From Bacteroidales bacterium (GTDB taxonomy: Bacteria > Bacteroidota > Bacteroidia > Bacteroidales > P3), in assembly GCA_017561155.1 (NCBI GenBank), contig JAFZDP010000046.1, positions 1-37,960 of the forward strand: a stretch of DNA of 37,960 bases. The letters are read 5' to 3'. The position numbers were made by a program, and so were the translations under genes. Positions 1 through 7,222 of this stretch are shown here, piece after piece; position 1 is the stretch's first letter, and each line of letters starts with the position of its first letter. The notes below the pieces were generated by a model. The model was not told the DNA's origin. It saw only the letters and a list, made by a program, of their open reading frames with translations, and did not search any database.

Positions 1-46
1 TATTGTTCACAATAATTAATGTTGTAAAATCCAATAGATAAAGTGA

Positions 47-946
47 ATGGATAAACTATTAGTCAAAATATTGCCGATAAATTACACTCAATCCTCTACC
101 GGGAAAGAAAGAGACTCAGAGACAGGCTTTTCCTACTTCGGTGCACGGTATTATGATTCGGATTTGATGACGGGGTGGTTGTCTGTAGATCCTATGGCGG
201 ATAAGTATCCTGCTTTATCGCCGTATGCTTATTGTGGGTGGAACCCGGTTCGGTTGGTGGACCCAAATGGGGAGGAGTTAGCTTTAAATGATGATATAGT
301 TATTAAAGGTACTAATAATTCTAGTATTACACTTAAAACAGATGCCGTAGATTTTACAATCAATACAAATACTGATTTTGGAGGAAATTATGAAATTGAA
401 GATTTAGAGAATGTTGCAATAGGTTATGAAGTAGGAGTAAATGGAACCGGAGCTGCTGGTGTTGGATTTTCTTTTTCAGGATATATACAAAATGTAATGT
501 TTTTGGGTGGTGAACATGCAGGATATTGGTATACTTATTTGGGAGGAGAAGCCCAAATGCTTGCGTCTCTCGCAGCAGAAGGAACAGTTGGAGCTCAGAA
601 AAATTGGTTTATCGCATGGTGCAATCCCCAAAACGGTAAAAATAATCCATCATCTTTTGCAGGGATGTATACTGGTGTAAATTTTGGAACTGATTTGAGT
701 GGATTAATTGGAAATGCTGGTATTAATGTTTCATATTCAAGATCAAATAAAAGTGAAAATAAGAATCAAAATTATTGGAATATGTTAAGCATCGGAGTTT
801 CTTTTTCAATAGGACCATCTTTTAGTTTGCCAACAAATTTTAGTGTAGGAAGTCATATTGGAGGAACAAAATTATTAACAGCTGAAATTCCTACAAAAGA
901 AAGAAGTTGGCTAGATATATTGTCCAATCATATAATTAATTTTTAG
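47..946 (+). CDS. RHS-core tip protein, cassette A (putative toxin, unknown fold)
   Basis: 299 residues. Residues 16-75 are the RHS repeat-associated core (STGKERDSETGF ... NPVRLVDPNG); residues 76-299 form a unique C-terminal tip. No YD repeats and no signal peptide precede the core, so this is a tip module without its shell. The tip is rich in Gly, Ser and aromatic residues and has several alternating amphipathic stretches near its end (around residues 245-275), which resembles beta-strand-rich or membrane-active proteins. I recognise no catalytic motif. The partner gene starts 6 bp after the stop and encodes a two-helix membrane protein, which fits a membrane-directed toxin (inference). 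No promoter motif is visible in the 46 bp upstream, so it may be co-transcribed with something left of the window. The ORF is intact and its tip is more AT-rich than its core. Confidence 0.75.
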   Translation: MDKLLVKILPINYTQSSTGKERDSETGFSYFGARYYDSDLMTGWLSVDPMADKYPALSPYAYCGWNPVRLVDPNGEELALNDDIVIKGTNNSSITLKTDAVDFTINTNTDFGGNYEIEDLENVAIGYEVGVNGTGAAGVGFSFSGYIQNVMFLGGEHAGYWYTYLGGEAQMLASLAAEGTVGAQKNWFIAWCNPQNGKNNPSSFAGMYTGVNFGTDLSGLIGNAGINVSYSRSNKSENKNQNYWNMLSIGVSFSIGPSFSLPTNFSVGSHIGGTKLLTAEIPTKERSWLDILSNHIINF

Positions 947-952
947 AAGGCC

Positions 953-1540
953 ATGTTGATGTTTATATTTTTTATATTTTCTCTAGGAGGCTTTATATTA
1001 GTTATCCTTTTGAATTTACTAATCTTGAAATGTAAGATAAGTAATCGAATTGTAGCATTTGTTTTGATTCCATACTTCATTTGTTTTGCTATTTGTTTTA
1101 CTATTTCAGTAGTCAAAGAGCATAGAAAAAGCATAATTACTCATCAATTGAGCTTCGAAAAAATTAAAGAAGTGTATTTTCAAGGTAAAGTTATATCTTC
1201 GTATACCAAAACTAGTTCAACCATATTGTGTATTTCGATAGACTCATCCAATGTAACATCTTTTTGTGATCCAGAAGGTTATCCGTTGAAAATAGAAAAT
1301 GGGATAGCAGTAGTCTCTATCGGATATATTAATGAAAATATTTCGGAAGAAGTTTTTATGGCTAATGCAGAATATATAATTGTAAATAAGAATAATAGCT
1401 TATTGGTTAATTATATTATCAAAGATGATACTCTAACAAAATCATTAGAGGAATCTTTTAACTTAGGATATCTTAAGCAAAGACACTTGAGTGTTTTCGA
1501 TGAAATTATTTATCAAAATAAGCCCAAGGTATTAGAATAG
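953..1540 (+). CDS. Putative membrane immunity protein for cassette A
   Basis: 195 residues, no family recognised. Two strongly hydrophobic segments are visible (about residues 1-25 and 33-55), joined by a short Lys/Arg-containing loop. They are followed by a soluble domain of about 140 residues. The basic loop suggests both ends lie outside the cytoplasm, but residues just after helix 2 are also basic, so topology is uncertain. The gene starts 6 bp after the cassette A stop codon on the same strand, in the position occupied by immunity genes in Rhs and other polymorphic toxin systems. The immunity role is inferred from position only. Its low GC matches the tip region rather than the RHS core. 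Confidence 0.6.
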   Translation: MLMFIFFIFSLGGFILVILLNLLILKCKISNRIVAFVLIPYFICFAICFTISVVKEHRKSIITHQLSFEKIKEVYFQGKVISSYTKTSSTILCISIDSSNVTSFCDPEGYPLKIENGIAVVSIGYINENISEEVFMANAEYIIVNKNNSLLVNYIIKDDTLTKSLEESFNLGYLKQRHLSVFDEIIYQNKPKVLE

Positions 1541-1634
1541 ATATTATTGGTAAAAATCCACAATATTATTTTACTAATTAATAAATTCTTCTAGTGATAA
1601 AAAACATACACAAATTTGAATAACTTACATCTAT

Positions 1635-1660
1635 GTCAGAATAAATGTGTAATTTTGCAG
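1635..1660 (+). promoter_or_regulatory. Putative promoter repeat of cassette B (-7 TAATTTTG at 1650-1657)
   Basis: A match to the Bacteroidota -7 consensus TAnnTTTG sits 24 bp upstream of the ATG at 1681. The block, with downstream sequence to about 1710, is repeated almost exactly before cassette C (3105-3180). No good -33 TTG lies at standard spacing. The ATG at 1645 overlaps this element, so translation more likely begins at 1681. Confidence 0.55.
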
Positions 1661-1680
1661 TCCGAAAACAACCGAAGAAT

Positions 1681-2553
1681 ATGCATCAAAACTATATAAA
1701 ATACAGTCAAAAACCACTACAATCCTCTACCGGGAAAGAAAGAGACTCAGAGACAGGCTTTTCCTACTTCGGAGCACGGTATTACGACTCGGATTTGATG
1801 ACGGGGTGGTTGTCTGTAGATCCAATGGCGGATAAATATCCGAGCTTGTCGCCATATGCTTATTGTGCTTGGAACCCGGTTAGGCTGGTGGACCCGGATG
1901 GGGAAGCTTGGAAACCGACTATAAATGAAAATACGGGAGAATACACGGGATATGAATGGATTGACCCCAAAGATTCATATAATAATGATGGTAGTTTGAA
2001 AAATGGATTATATGAACAAGCTATATTTTTTTCTAATAATGGAAATTTTGATCCTGAGAGTAAGTTTAATATAGGTTCTTCGACAGCAACAGTATATTTA
2101 TCGGATGGTTCAACAAAAGAATTTGCAGCGTGTACAAATCCTTCAGATGCATCGGTATATGCAACTGTTCCATCAGGTATTTATACTGCAAAAGTTGGGA
2201 AACATAGGAATCAGTATGATGCTTTACGTTTACAAGGAAAAATAGATCTTGGAATGCCTAATCCAAGTAATCCTAATGTTGATTATGCTATAGGAATAAA
2301 CATTCACAAACCAGGATTGAATAATTTGACAGGTACTGACAGTAAAAATCGACCGATGTCTGCAGGTTGTTTTTTGATAGATAGAAATCGTTGGGATGAA
2401 TTTATGAATTGTTTTTCTCCGAATAATGAAATAAGTGTATCTTTATCTAGGTCAATGAATGCACCAACAAATAGAAACAAACAAAAATTTGAAAGACCTA
2501 CCTATATGCTTGAACCAAAATTCCCAAGTGATAATACAAGAGTTTGTTTATAA
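1681..2553 (+). CDS. RHS-core tip protein, cassette B, L,D-transpeptidase (YkuD)-like toxin tip
   Basis: 290 residues from the chosen start; a longer frame opens at 1645, but that ATG lies in the promoter repeat. The RHS core spans residues 15-74 and the tip 75-290. The tip contains IGINIHKPG, then 17 residues after the His the sequence SAGCFLID (His209, Ser227, Cys230). This matches the spacing of the YkuD signature H-x(14-17)-[ST]-x-G-C, so a cysteine L,D-transpeptidase or related activity on peptidoglycan is likely. L,D-transpeptidase-like effectors are known among antibacterial toxins (for example Tlde1 of type VI secretion). The Arg/Asn usually following the Cys is not evident. No signal peptide is present, so the toxin would need a shell or another route to reach the periplasm. 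The partner gene begins 17 bp downstream. Confidence 0.7.
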   Translation: MHQNYIKYSQKPLQSSTGKERDSETGFSYFGARYYDSDLMTGWLSVDPMADKYPSLSPYAYCAWNPVRLVDPDGEAWKPTINENTGEYTGYEWIDPKDSYNNDGSLKNGLYEQAIFFSNNGNFDPESKFNIGSSTATVYLSDGSTKEFAACTNPSDASVYATVPSGIYTAKVGKHRNQYDALRLQGKIDLGMPNPSNPNVDYAIGINIHKPGLNNLTGTDSKNRPMSAGCFLIDRNRWDEFMNCFSPNNEISVSLSRSMNAPTNRNKQKFERPTYMLEPKFPSDNTRVCL

Positions 2554-2570
2554 TTTAAAAAATATTTTTT

Positions 2571-3089
2571 ATGATAGTGAAATTTATTTTATTCTGTTTC
2601 GGGATATTAACTTTTGAGACATTATTCAGTCAAAATAGATTGGATTGTAAAAATACGGGAGATTGTAAACAAGGTGTTTATAGTTATAATGGATGGGTTT
2701 GTGAGTATGAGAATAATAAACTAAATGGCATTAGTATAGGTTTTGATAAAACTACTTCTCCTCGCAAAATACGTTCTGTTGGAACTTATAAAAATGATAT
2801 TCCAACTGGAACATGGATTTATTTTGACGATGAAGGGAATGTTGCATTAATGATAACTGATATAAAAAAAAATGATAGTGTTCAAATAGATCCAAAGTAT
2901 TATTATTTTGAGAATAATAAACCAAATTATATCGCATACAAAGTGGATTTTTATTCTTCAGGAATAGTAAAAACAGAAGGCTTTATTGCTTTTGATGAGG
3001 ATTTTAATGGTGATGATTTCTATGAATTTGGAGAATGGAAGTACTATAATAAAGAAGGTAAATTGATTGAAACAAAATATAAAAATTGA
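2571..3089 (+). CDS. Secreted MORN/YwqK-like repeat protein, putative immunity for cassette B
   Basis: 172 residues. Residues 1-20 form a signal peptide (MIVKFILFCFGILTFETLFS, then Q). The mature part has MORN-like motifs of the kind G-x-W-x-Y-[FY]-x-x-x-G: GTYKNDIPTGTWIYFDDEGN near residues 66-85 and FGEWKYYNKEGKL near the C terminus. Such repeats occur in proteins annotated as 'toxin-antitoxin system YwqK family antitoxin'. The export signal fits a partner toxin predicted to attack peptidoglycan in the periplasm. The immunity role is inferred from position (17 bp after the toxin stop) and compartment. It is the last gene before the cassette C promoter repeat. Confidence 0.65.
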   Translation: MIVKFILFCFGILTFETLFSQNRLDCKNTGDCKQGVYSYNGWVCEYENNKLNGISIGFDKTTSPRKIRSVGTYKNDIPTGTWIYFDDEGNVALMITDIKKNDSVQIDPKYYYFENNKPNYIAYKVDFYSSGIVKTEGFIAFDEDFNGDDFYEFGEWKYYNKEGKLIETKYKN

Positions 3090-3104
3090 TATAAATCTAT
3101 TGAG

Positions 3105-3132
3105 AAAGTCAAAATAAATGTGTAATTTTGTA
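3105..3132 (+). promoter_or_regulatory. Putative promoter repeat of cassette C (-7 TAATTTTG at 3123-3130)
   Basis: This is a near-exact copy of the block before cassette B, with the -7 match 23 bp upstream of the ATG at 3154. The upstream ATG at 3118 overlaps the -7 region and is unlikely to be translated. Cassette D has no such block, so this promoter may serve C and D together. Confidence 0.55.
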
Positions 3133-3153
3133 CCTCGAAAACAACCGAAGAAT

Positions 3154-4071
3154 ATGCATCAAAACTATATAAAATATAACGCTGAAACACCGCAAAAATC
3201 CTCTCAATCCTCTACCGGGAAAGAAAGAGACTCAGAAACAGGCTTTTCCTACTTCGGAGCACGGTATTATGATTCGGATTTGATGACGGGGTGGTTGTCT
3301 GTAGATCCTATGGCGGATAAATATCCGAGTTTGTCGCCTTATGCTTATTGTGCTTGGAACCCGGTAAAGTTGGTGGATCCGGATGGGGAAGACCCAAATT
3401 TACCTAATCCAAAAGAAATAATTGCAAATGCAATAACTTCATCTGCTGAACTTGCTTATAATTTATACACTAATGCCTCTGTCATTCTAAAATCGAATCC
3501 ATCTTTAGTCTCAAAAGTTAATAGTTCGATATCTCCAATAAAAAATGGAATAGAAAAGGCTACAGATATGAATCCTCAGACAATGGGTTGGGGTGACTTA
3601 GTAAATATTTGGCTATTTGAACTTGGCAATAGTTCTCACATTAATTTTGGATCAAATGCATATACCACTATGGCGTTGAAAAATCAAGAAGGAGTTAACA
3701 ATGTTCGTAATATAGCAATTGACAATATAAAAAATGGAATATTCGAAAAAGTTGCTAAAACTTGGGTATATGGACAAGATCAATTTTATGATGGAGTTAC
3801 GGAAGGTAATATTGTTACATCTTTTTTAGGTTCATACAATACATCCATAAGTATTTCTCAAGGAAGTAAAAAAGGAGAATATATTTTAAATTTTGAAGTT
3901 ACCAATACATCTAGTTGGGAATCTGCTACACGTTTGCGCAAGGATAACGACAAAAACGGAAGTCATGATGCCATTATTCCAAGCAAAGAGAGAGGTATTG
4001 GAATAAAATTAGGCGGAAATTTGAAACAAACATGGCGTTGGTCTGAATCATTTAATATCAGTACACAATGA
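3154..4071 (+). CDS. RHS-core tip protein, cassette C (putative toxin, unknown fold)
   Basis: 305 residues from the chosen start. The leader peptide MHQNYIKY is shared with cassette B, the RHS core is residues 19-78, and the tip is 79-305. The tip begins with a helical-looking segment (about 80-150) and continues with GWGDLVNIWLFELG. It ends in a region rich in Asn, Ser, Gly and Trp containing NTSSWESATRLRKDND, HDAIIPSKERGIGIKLGG and a final TWRWSESF. I cannot assign it to a known toxin family; conserved-looking polar residues (His, Asp, Glu, Arg) would allow an enzyme. Its stop overlaps the start of the next gene by 4 bp (ATGA), indicating translational coupling. The downstream lipoprotein suggests a toxin that acts in the periplasm (inference). 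Confidence 0.72.
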   Translation: MHQNYIKYNAETPQKSSQSSTGKERDSETGFSYFGARYYDSDLMTGWLSVDPMADKYPSLSPYAYCAWNPVKLVDPDGEDPNLPNPKEIIANAITSSAELAYNLYTNASVILKSNPSLVSKVNSSISPIKNGIEKATDMNPQTMGWGDLVNIWLFELGNSSHINFGSNAYTTMALKNQEGVNNVRNIAIDNIKNGIFEKVAKTWVYGQDQFYDGVTEGNIVTSFLGSYNTSISISQGSKKGEYILNFEVTNTSSWESATRLRKDNDKNGSHDAIIPSKERGIGIKLGGNLKQTWRWSESFNISTQ

Positions 4072-4595
4072 AAGAAAAATCTTTGTTTTTAGTTCTTATT
4101 ATATCGCTTTGTCTTTTTTCATGCGATAAAAAGAGTGAATGTAGAAGTTTTATAAACAATATAAATTTAACAGATTTAGATTATCGATGGACATGCCAAC
4201 ATAATGATTATTCTTGGACTCCATATTATGGTTCCTTTAATACCAATGGTAAACAAATCTCCAGTGATATTTGGACACCACCAAAAGATAATAAAACAAT
4301 ATTACAGTACAAACAAATATTATATTGTGATAGTATATTATTGGAAGAACTTGATGTATATTATAGTCCCAATATGTATAGTCATATCGATGGTAATCGA
4401 TGTGAAGTTTTAACTATCGGATTTGATTATTATGAAAATATTTGGAGGTGTATATATGAATATGCAATAAAGGATAATTGTGAAAACCAACCACAATTTT
4501 ATGGTTTTAATACCGACTTTATTGAAAAAACTAAAGCCGATTCAATCATAGAAATATGGACAAAACACGATAATTATAGCATTATTCCTCATTAA
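4068..4595 (+). CDS. Lipoprotein, putative immunity for cassette C
   Basis: 175 residues. The N terminus is a lipoprotein signal: Lys-Glu-Lys, a hydrophobic run (LFLVLIISLCLF) and the lipobox LFSC with Cys at residue 19, followed by DKK. The mature domain is rich in Tyr, Trp, Asp and Asn, and I recognise no family. It overlaps the cassette C toxin by 4 bp, an arrangement typical of toxin-immunity pairs. The periplasm-facing location suggests it neutralises a toxin there. The role is inferred from position. Cassette D begins only 16 bp after its stop, without a promoter motif, so the C and D pairs probably form one operon. Confidence 0.65.
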   Translation: MKEKSLFLVLIISLCLFSCDKKSECRSFINNINLTDLDYRWTCQHNDYSWTPYYGSFNTNGKQISSDIWTPPKDNKTILQYKQILYCDSILLEELDVYYSPNMYSHIDGNRCEVLTIGFDYYENIWRCIYEYAIKDNCENQPQFYGFNTDFIEKTKADSIIEIWTKHDNYSIIPH

Positions 4596-4611
4596 TACCT
4601 AGTATAAAAAT

Positions 4612-5463
4612 ATGCTTCAAAATCAACTAAAATATAGCTCAAAATACACTCAAACCTTTACCGGGAAAGAAAGAGACTCAGAAACAGGCTTTTCCTACTT
4701 CGGAGCGAGGTATTACGATTCGGATGTTTTGACGGGGTGGTTGTCTGTAGATCCTATGGCGGATAAGTACCCGAGCTTGTCGCCGTATGCTTATTGTGCT
4801 TGGAACCCGGTGAAGCTGGTGGACCCGGATGGTAGAGATTTCGACAAGATAATTAATCATGAAGATAAAACAATAACGATATGTGCCCAATTTGCTTGTG
4901 AAGGGGCAACAGAAGAACAGAATGCATTTATCCAAAAAGCAGCAAACAGTTGGAACTCATGCAATTTTACAGTTTCCCTACCTGGCAAAAATGGAATTGA
5001 AGAGAGTTATACTGTTTCTTTTGATATCAATAACGGAAATGGTCCCAAAAATGGGATATCTTTTATGCCTGATGATTTATATAACGTAAAATATCCTAAG
5101 AACCGAAAATCAGGAGGTGTATCAGATGGCAAAAATATTGCTATACGTAGTAGCACCACAAACAATCAAATACTTGCACATGAAATGGGGCATTGTTTTG
5201 GAATTAGGGATAATGAAGTACGTACAGATTATTTAATGTTTGCATCAAATGATGGATTAGTTCCAATAAAAATGTTAAGCACTTTTGATTTTAGAGATTT
5301 ATTATCATCTTGTGGATTTAAGTTTCGAGGAATAAACCAAGCTAGTAGAACTGAATTGTGTAAAGAAACGATAGTAATTGGTGATACTCCAGAAAAGTTT
5401 TGGAATACAGTATTAAGAAACAAAAATTTTATCAACAACAATACGGAAAAATTCGTGCAATAA
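4612..5463 (+). CDS. RHS-core tip protein, cassette D, metzincin-like zinc metalloprotease tip
   Basis: 283 residues. A short leader (MLQNQLKYSSKYTQ) precedes the RHS core at about 15-74; the tip is 75-283. The tip carries HEMGHCFGIRD at residues 190-200, matching the extended zinc motif HExxHxxGxxD (His190, Glu191, His194, Asp200). It is followed by YLMFASND, where Met209 could form the metzincin Met-turn. In many metzincins the third ligand is His; Asp is known in snapalysin-type enzymes. The tip is therefore very likely a peptidase toxin. It has no signal peptide. The gene starts 16 bp after the cassette C immunity gene and lacks the promoter repeat seen before B and C. Its stop overlaps the next start by one base (TAATG). 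The core differs from the others by Val-Leu in place of Leu-Met before TGWLSVDP. Confidence 0.78.
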   Translation: MLQNQLKYSSKYTQTFTGKERDSETGFSYFGARYYDSDVLTGWLSVDPMADKYPSLSPYAYCAWNPVKLVDPDGRDFDKIINHEDKTITICAQFACEGATEEQNAFIQKAANSWNSCNFTVSLPGKNGIEESYTVSFDINNGNGPKNGISFMPDDLYNVKYPKNRKSGGVSDGKNIAIRSSTTNNQILAHEMGHCFGIRDNEVRTDYLMFASNDGLVPIKMLSTFDFRDLLSSCGFKFRGINQASRTELCKETIVIGDTPEKFWNTVLRNKNFINNNTEKFVQ

Positions 5464-6092
5464 TGAGCAAAAAAAATATATTTATTGTTTTTCTTTTGAT
5501 AGGGGGATTAACATTGTATGCACAAGAAAGCGAAGTCTACAAGCTGAAGGCTTTGAATTTCTTTTGTTCAAACAAAAATGAAATGTTTAAACTATCAAAT
5601 CCCCTCTTTCAAAATTCCTCCCCTATTTTTATCACAGATTTCAGACAGGAGGCAGATGAATTTAATACTGATAAGTTTCATTTCGATTCAACTGTTTTTA
5701 AAGCCGACACAAGTCTTATTTCGGATATTCTGAAAAAAATAGAAAAAGAAGACGTTATCGAGAACAACGAATTTGATTCTATTTTTCCTTCATCTGATGG
5801 CATTTATGCATTGTCTGAATTGCTTGATTGTATCTATTTACATCCTTACATCATCTCAACTATAGAAGACAGCATTCCAATTATAGAAAATTCTAATTGG
5901 TGCAAAAGAGAATTTGGTCTTCATATATCACCAGTTTTATCTTATGGGGGGGTAAAATATGTAATATTAAGGATTGATTCATATTTTAAAGATATGGTAG
6001 ACCGCTTTCAATTTTGTGTGATAGAATTTTCAACTGATGGGAATGTGTTAAGAGGTTACATTAGTAGGGTTTGGGGATCATTGATTTATTAA
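5463..6092 (+). CDS. Secreted protein, putative immunity (protease inhibitor?) for cassette D
   Basis: 209 residues from the ATG at 5463, which overlaps the toxin stop codon by one base. An in-frame ATG at 5400 would add 21 residues inside the toxin gene and bury the signal sequence, so 5463 is preferred. Residues 1-19 form a signal peptide (KKNIFIVFLLIGGL, cleavage near LYA-Q). The mature protein has no family I recognise. Given a zinc-protease toxin, an inhibitor role is plausible but is inferred only from gene order and export. It is the last gene before the cassette E promoter repeat. Confidence 0.62.
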   Translation: MSKKNIFIVFLLIGGLTLYAQESEVYKLKALNFFCSNKNEMFKLSNPLFQNSSPIFITDFRQEADEFNTDKFHFDSTVFKADTSLISDILKKIEKEDVIENNEFDSIFPSSDGIYALSELLDCIYLHPYIISTIEDSIPIIENSNWCKREFGLHISPVLSYGGVKYVILRIDSYFKDMVDRFQFCVIEFSTDGNVLRGYISRVWGSLIY

Positions 6093-6170
6093 AATAATAT
6101 ATCTCAATATTTGCCAACATAATGAATTTGTTTATGATTCTGTAGAAATTTGGAAACAAACGTATATCCA

Positions 6171-6196
6171 TATCAAAATAAATATGTAACTTTGCA
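6171..6196 (+). promoter_or_regulatory. Putative promoter repeat of cassette E (-7 TAACTTTG at 6187-6194)
   Basis: This 26-bp block is identical to 7448-7473 upstream of rimM, and weaker similarity extends about 20 bp further upstream in both. It resembles the B and C promoter blocks (TCAAAATAAATGTGTAATTT in C). The -7 match lies 24 bp before the ATG at 6218. Confidence 0.55.
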
Positions 6197-6217
6197 CTTT
6201 AAAAACAAGTAACAATT

Positions 6218-6601
6218 ATGTACCAAACAAGCACAAATATAACCCCGAAATATAGGCAAGAAACGCACTATAACTATGTGGGGAATAGTGGTTTTGAGCG
6301 TTATTCGGATTCGCTTCATTCTCCACTTTTGTGCTATCGTTCCGTTACCACTGCACTTACCGCACAAATTCCTGCGGAAACGCTATCGCAAAGCCACAGG
6401 CTTTGCTTCATCGGGAAAGAAAGAGACTCAGAAACAGGCTTTTGCTACTTCGGAGCCAGGTATTACGACTCGGATTTGATGACGGGGTGGCTGTCTGTAG
6501 ATCCTATGGCGGATAAGTACCCGAATATTTCTCCTTATGCTTATTGTGGGTGGAACCCGGTTAGGTTAGTGGCCCCGGATGGGGAGGCTACATACAGGTA
6601 A
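6218..6601 (+). pseudogene. RHS-core fragment, cassette E, tip lost
   Basis: A 127-residue ORF containing a full RHS core (about residues 66-122) that stops five codons after it (GEATYR-stop), so there is no tip. The DPxG motif is changed to APDG by one base (GAC to GCC at 6572-6574). In Rhs proteins this region lies at the junction where core and tip are cut, so the change probably marks loss of constraint. The N terminus (residues 1-65) differs from the other cassettes. The next 120 bp contain only short open stretches in other frames, one of about 60 codons from 6579, which may be a frameshifted remnant of the lost tip. The following gene still looks like an intact immunity gene. I call this a decayed cassette; a functional short protein cannot be excluded. 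Confidence 0.65.
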
Positions 6602-6721
6602 ATATGGATGCAGACGATATAGCAATGATATGGGAGTAATAACTATCTATAGATCTGAAGAAGAAAAAATGTATTATCTATGTACCAGAACAAATAGTTT
6701 GTCGTTTGTTTTACCTATAAA

Positions 6722-7222
6722 ATGTGTATCGAAATGGATGATTATAAAAAATATATATTCTGTATAATATTACCGATCTTTTTTGTGAAAACTACTCTGT
6801 CGCAAGAACGATTTATCTTTGATACTTTAGATAATTGGCTGACAGTAGGAATATTTGATAGTGATATTAAAAAAAATATAGGATTGCCGGATTCTGTTTC
6901 TAATTCTGAAATTTGGGAATTTACGGGCTATGAATATCAGTATTGGTACTATAAAGATTTAGGATTAACCATGTTGCTCGAAAAAAAAGATGGTGTGTTT
7001 TCTGTCTATAGTATAGAGTTGATAGGTAAAATGTTTAGTACTTGTAGGGGTGTCAAAATAGGATATGCCAGAGATGATGTCATTTTTAAATATAAAGAAT
7101 TTGTGGATATGAATAATGCAGATAGTTCAATAACGATAATGAATAATATTTATGAAGGTACTTTCTTTTTATATAGAGATAAAATTCTCCGGAAAATTAT
7201 AATTGGTTCTATTGTAGAATAA
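6722..7222 (+). CDS. Secreted protein, probable orphan immunity gene of cassette E
   Basis: 166 residues, with an alternative ATG at 6734 giving 162. A signal peptide is clear (KKYIFCIILPIFFVKTTLSQ, cleavage near LSQ). The mature domain is about 135 residues with many aromatic and acidic residues, for example WEFTGYEYQYWYYKD. No family is recognised. It occupies the immunity position of a cassette whose toxin tip is gone. It may persist as an orphan immunity gene protecting against siblings that still carry the toxin, a known pattern in polymorphic toxin loci; this is inference. It lies 120 bp after the truncated core ORF, a larger gap than in cassettes A-D. Confidence 0.6.
   Translation: MCIEMDDYKKYIFCIILPIFFVKTTLSQERFIFDTLDNWLTVGIFDSDIKKNIGLPDSVSNSEIWEFTGYEYQYWYYKDLGLTMLLEKKDGVFSVYSIELIGKMFSTCRGVKIGYARDDVIFKYKEFVDMNNADSSITIMNNIYEGTFFLYRDKILRKIIIGSIVE

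Larger units (their letters stand above)
90..6583 (+). repeat. Five direct copies of a ~180-bp RHS-core repeat
   Basis: Near-identical copies lie at about 90-271, 1722-1902, 3206-3387, 4656-4833 and 6411-6583, all in the same orientation. Each encodes the segment from (S)TGKERDSETGF to LVDPDG or a close variant. The copies are more GC-rich than the sequence between them, giving a mosaic of conserved core and AT-rich variable tip. Copies B and C share a further ~75 bp upstream, covering the promoter and leader. Repeats of this length and identity could support homologous recombination, the classic basis of Rhs tip exchange; that use is inference. Confidence 0.9.

Noticed and set aside
1645-1680. 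N-terminal extension of cassette B (and 3118-3153 of cassette C)
   Set aside because: The upstream ATG overlaps the -7 element, so it would not be in the transcript; the later ATG gives the conserved MHQNYIKY start.
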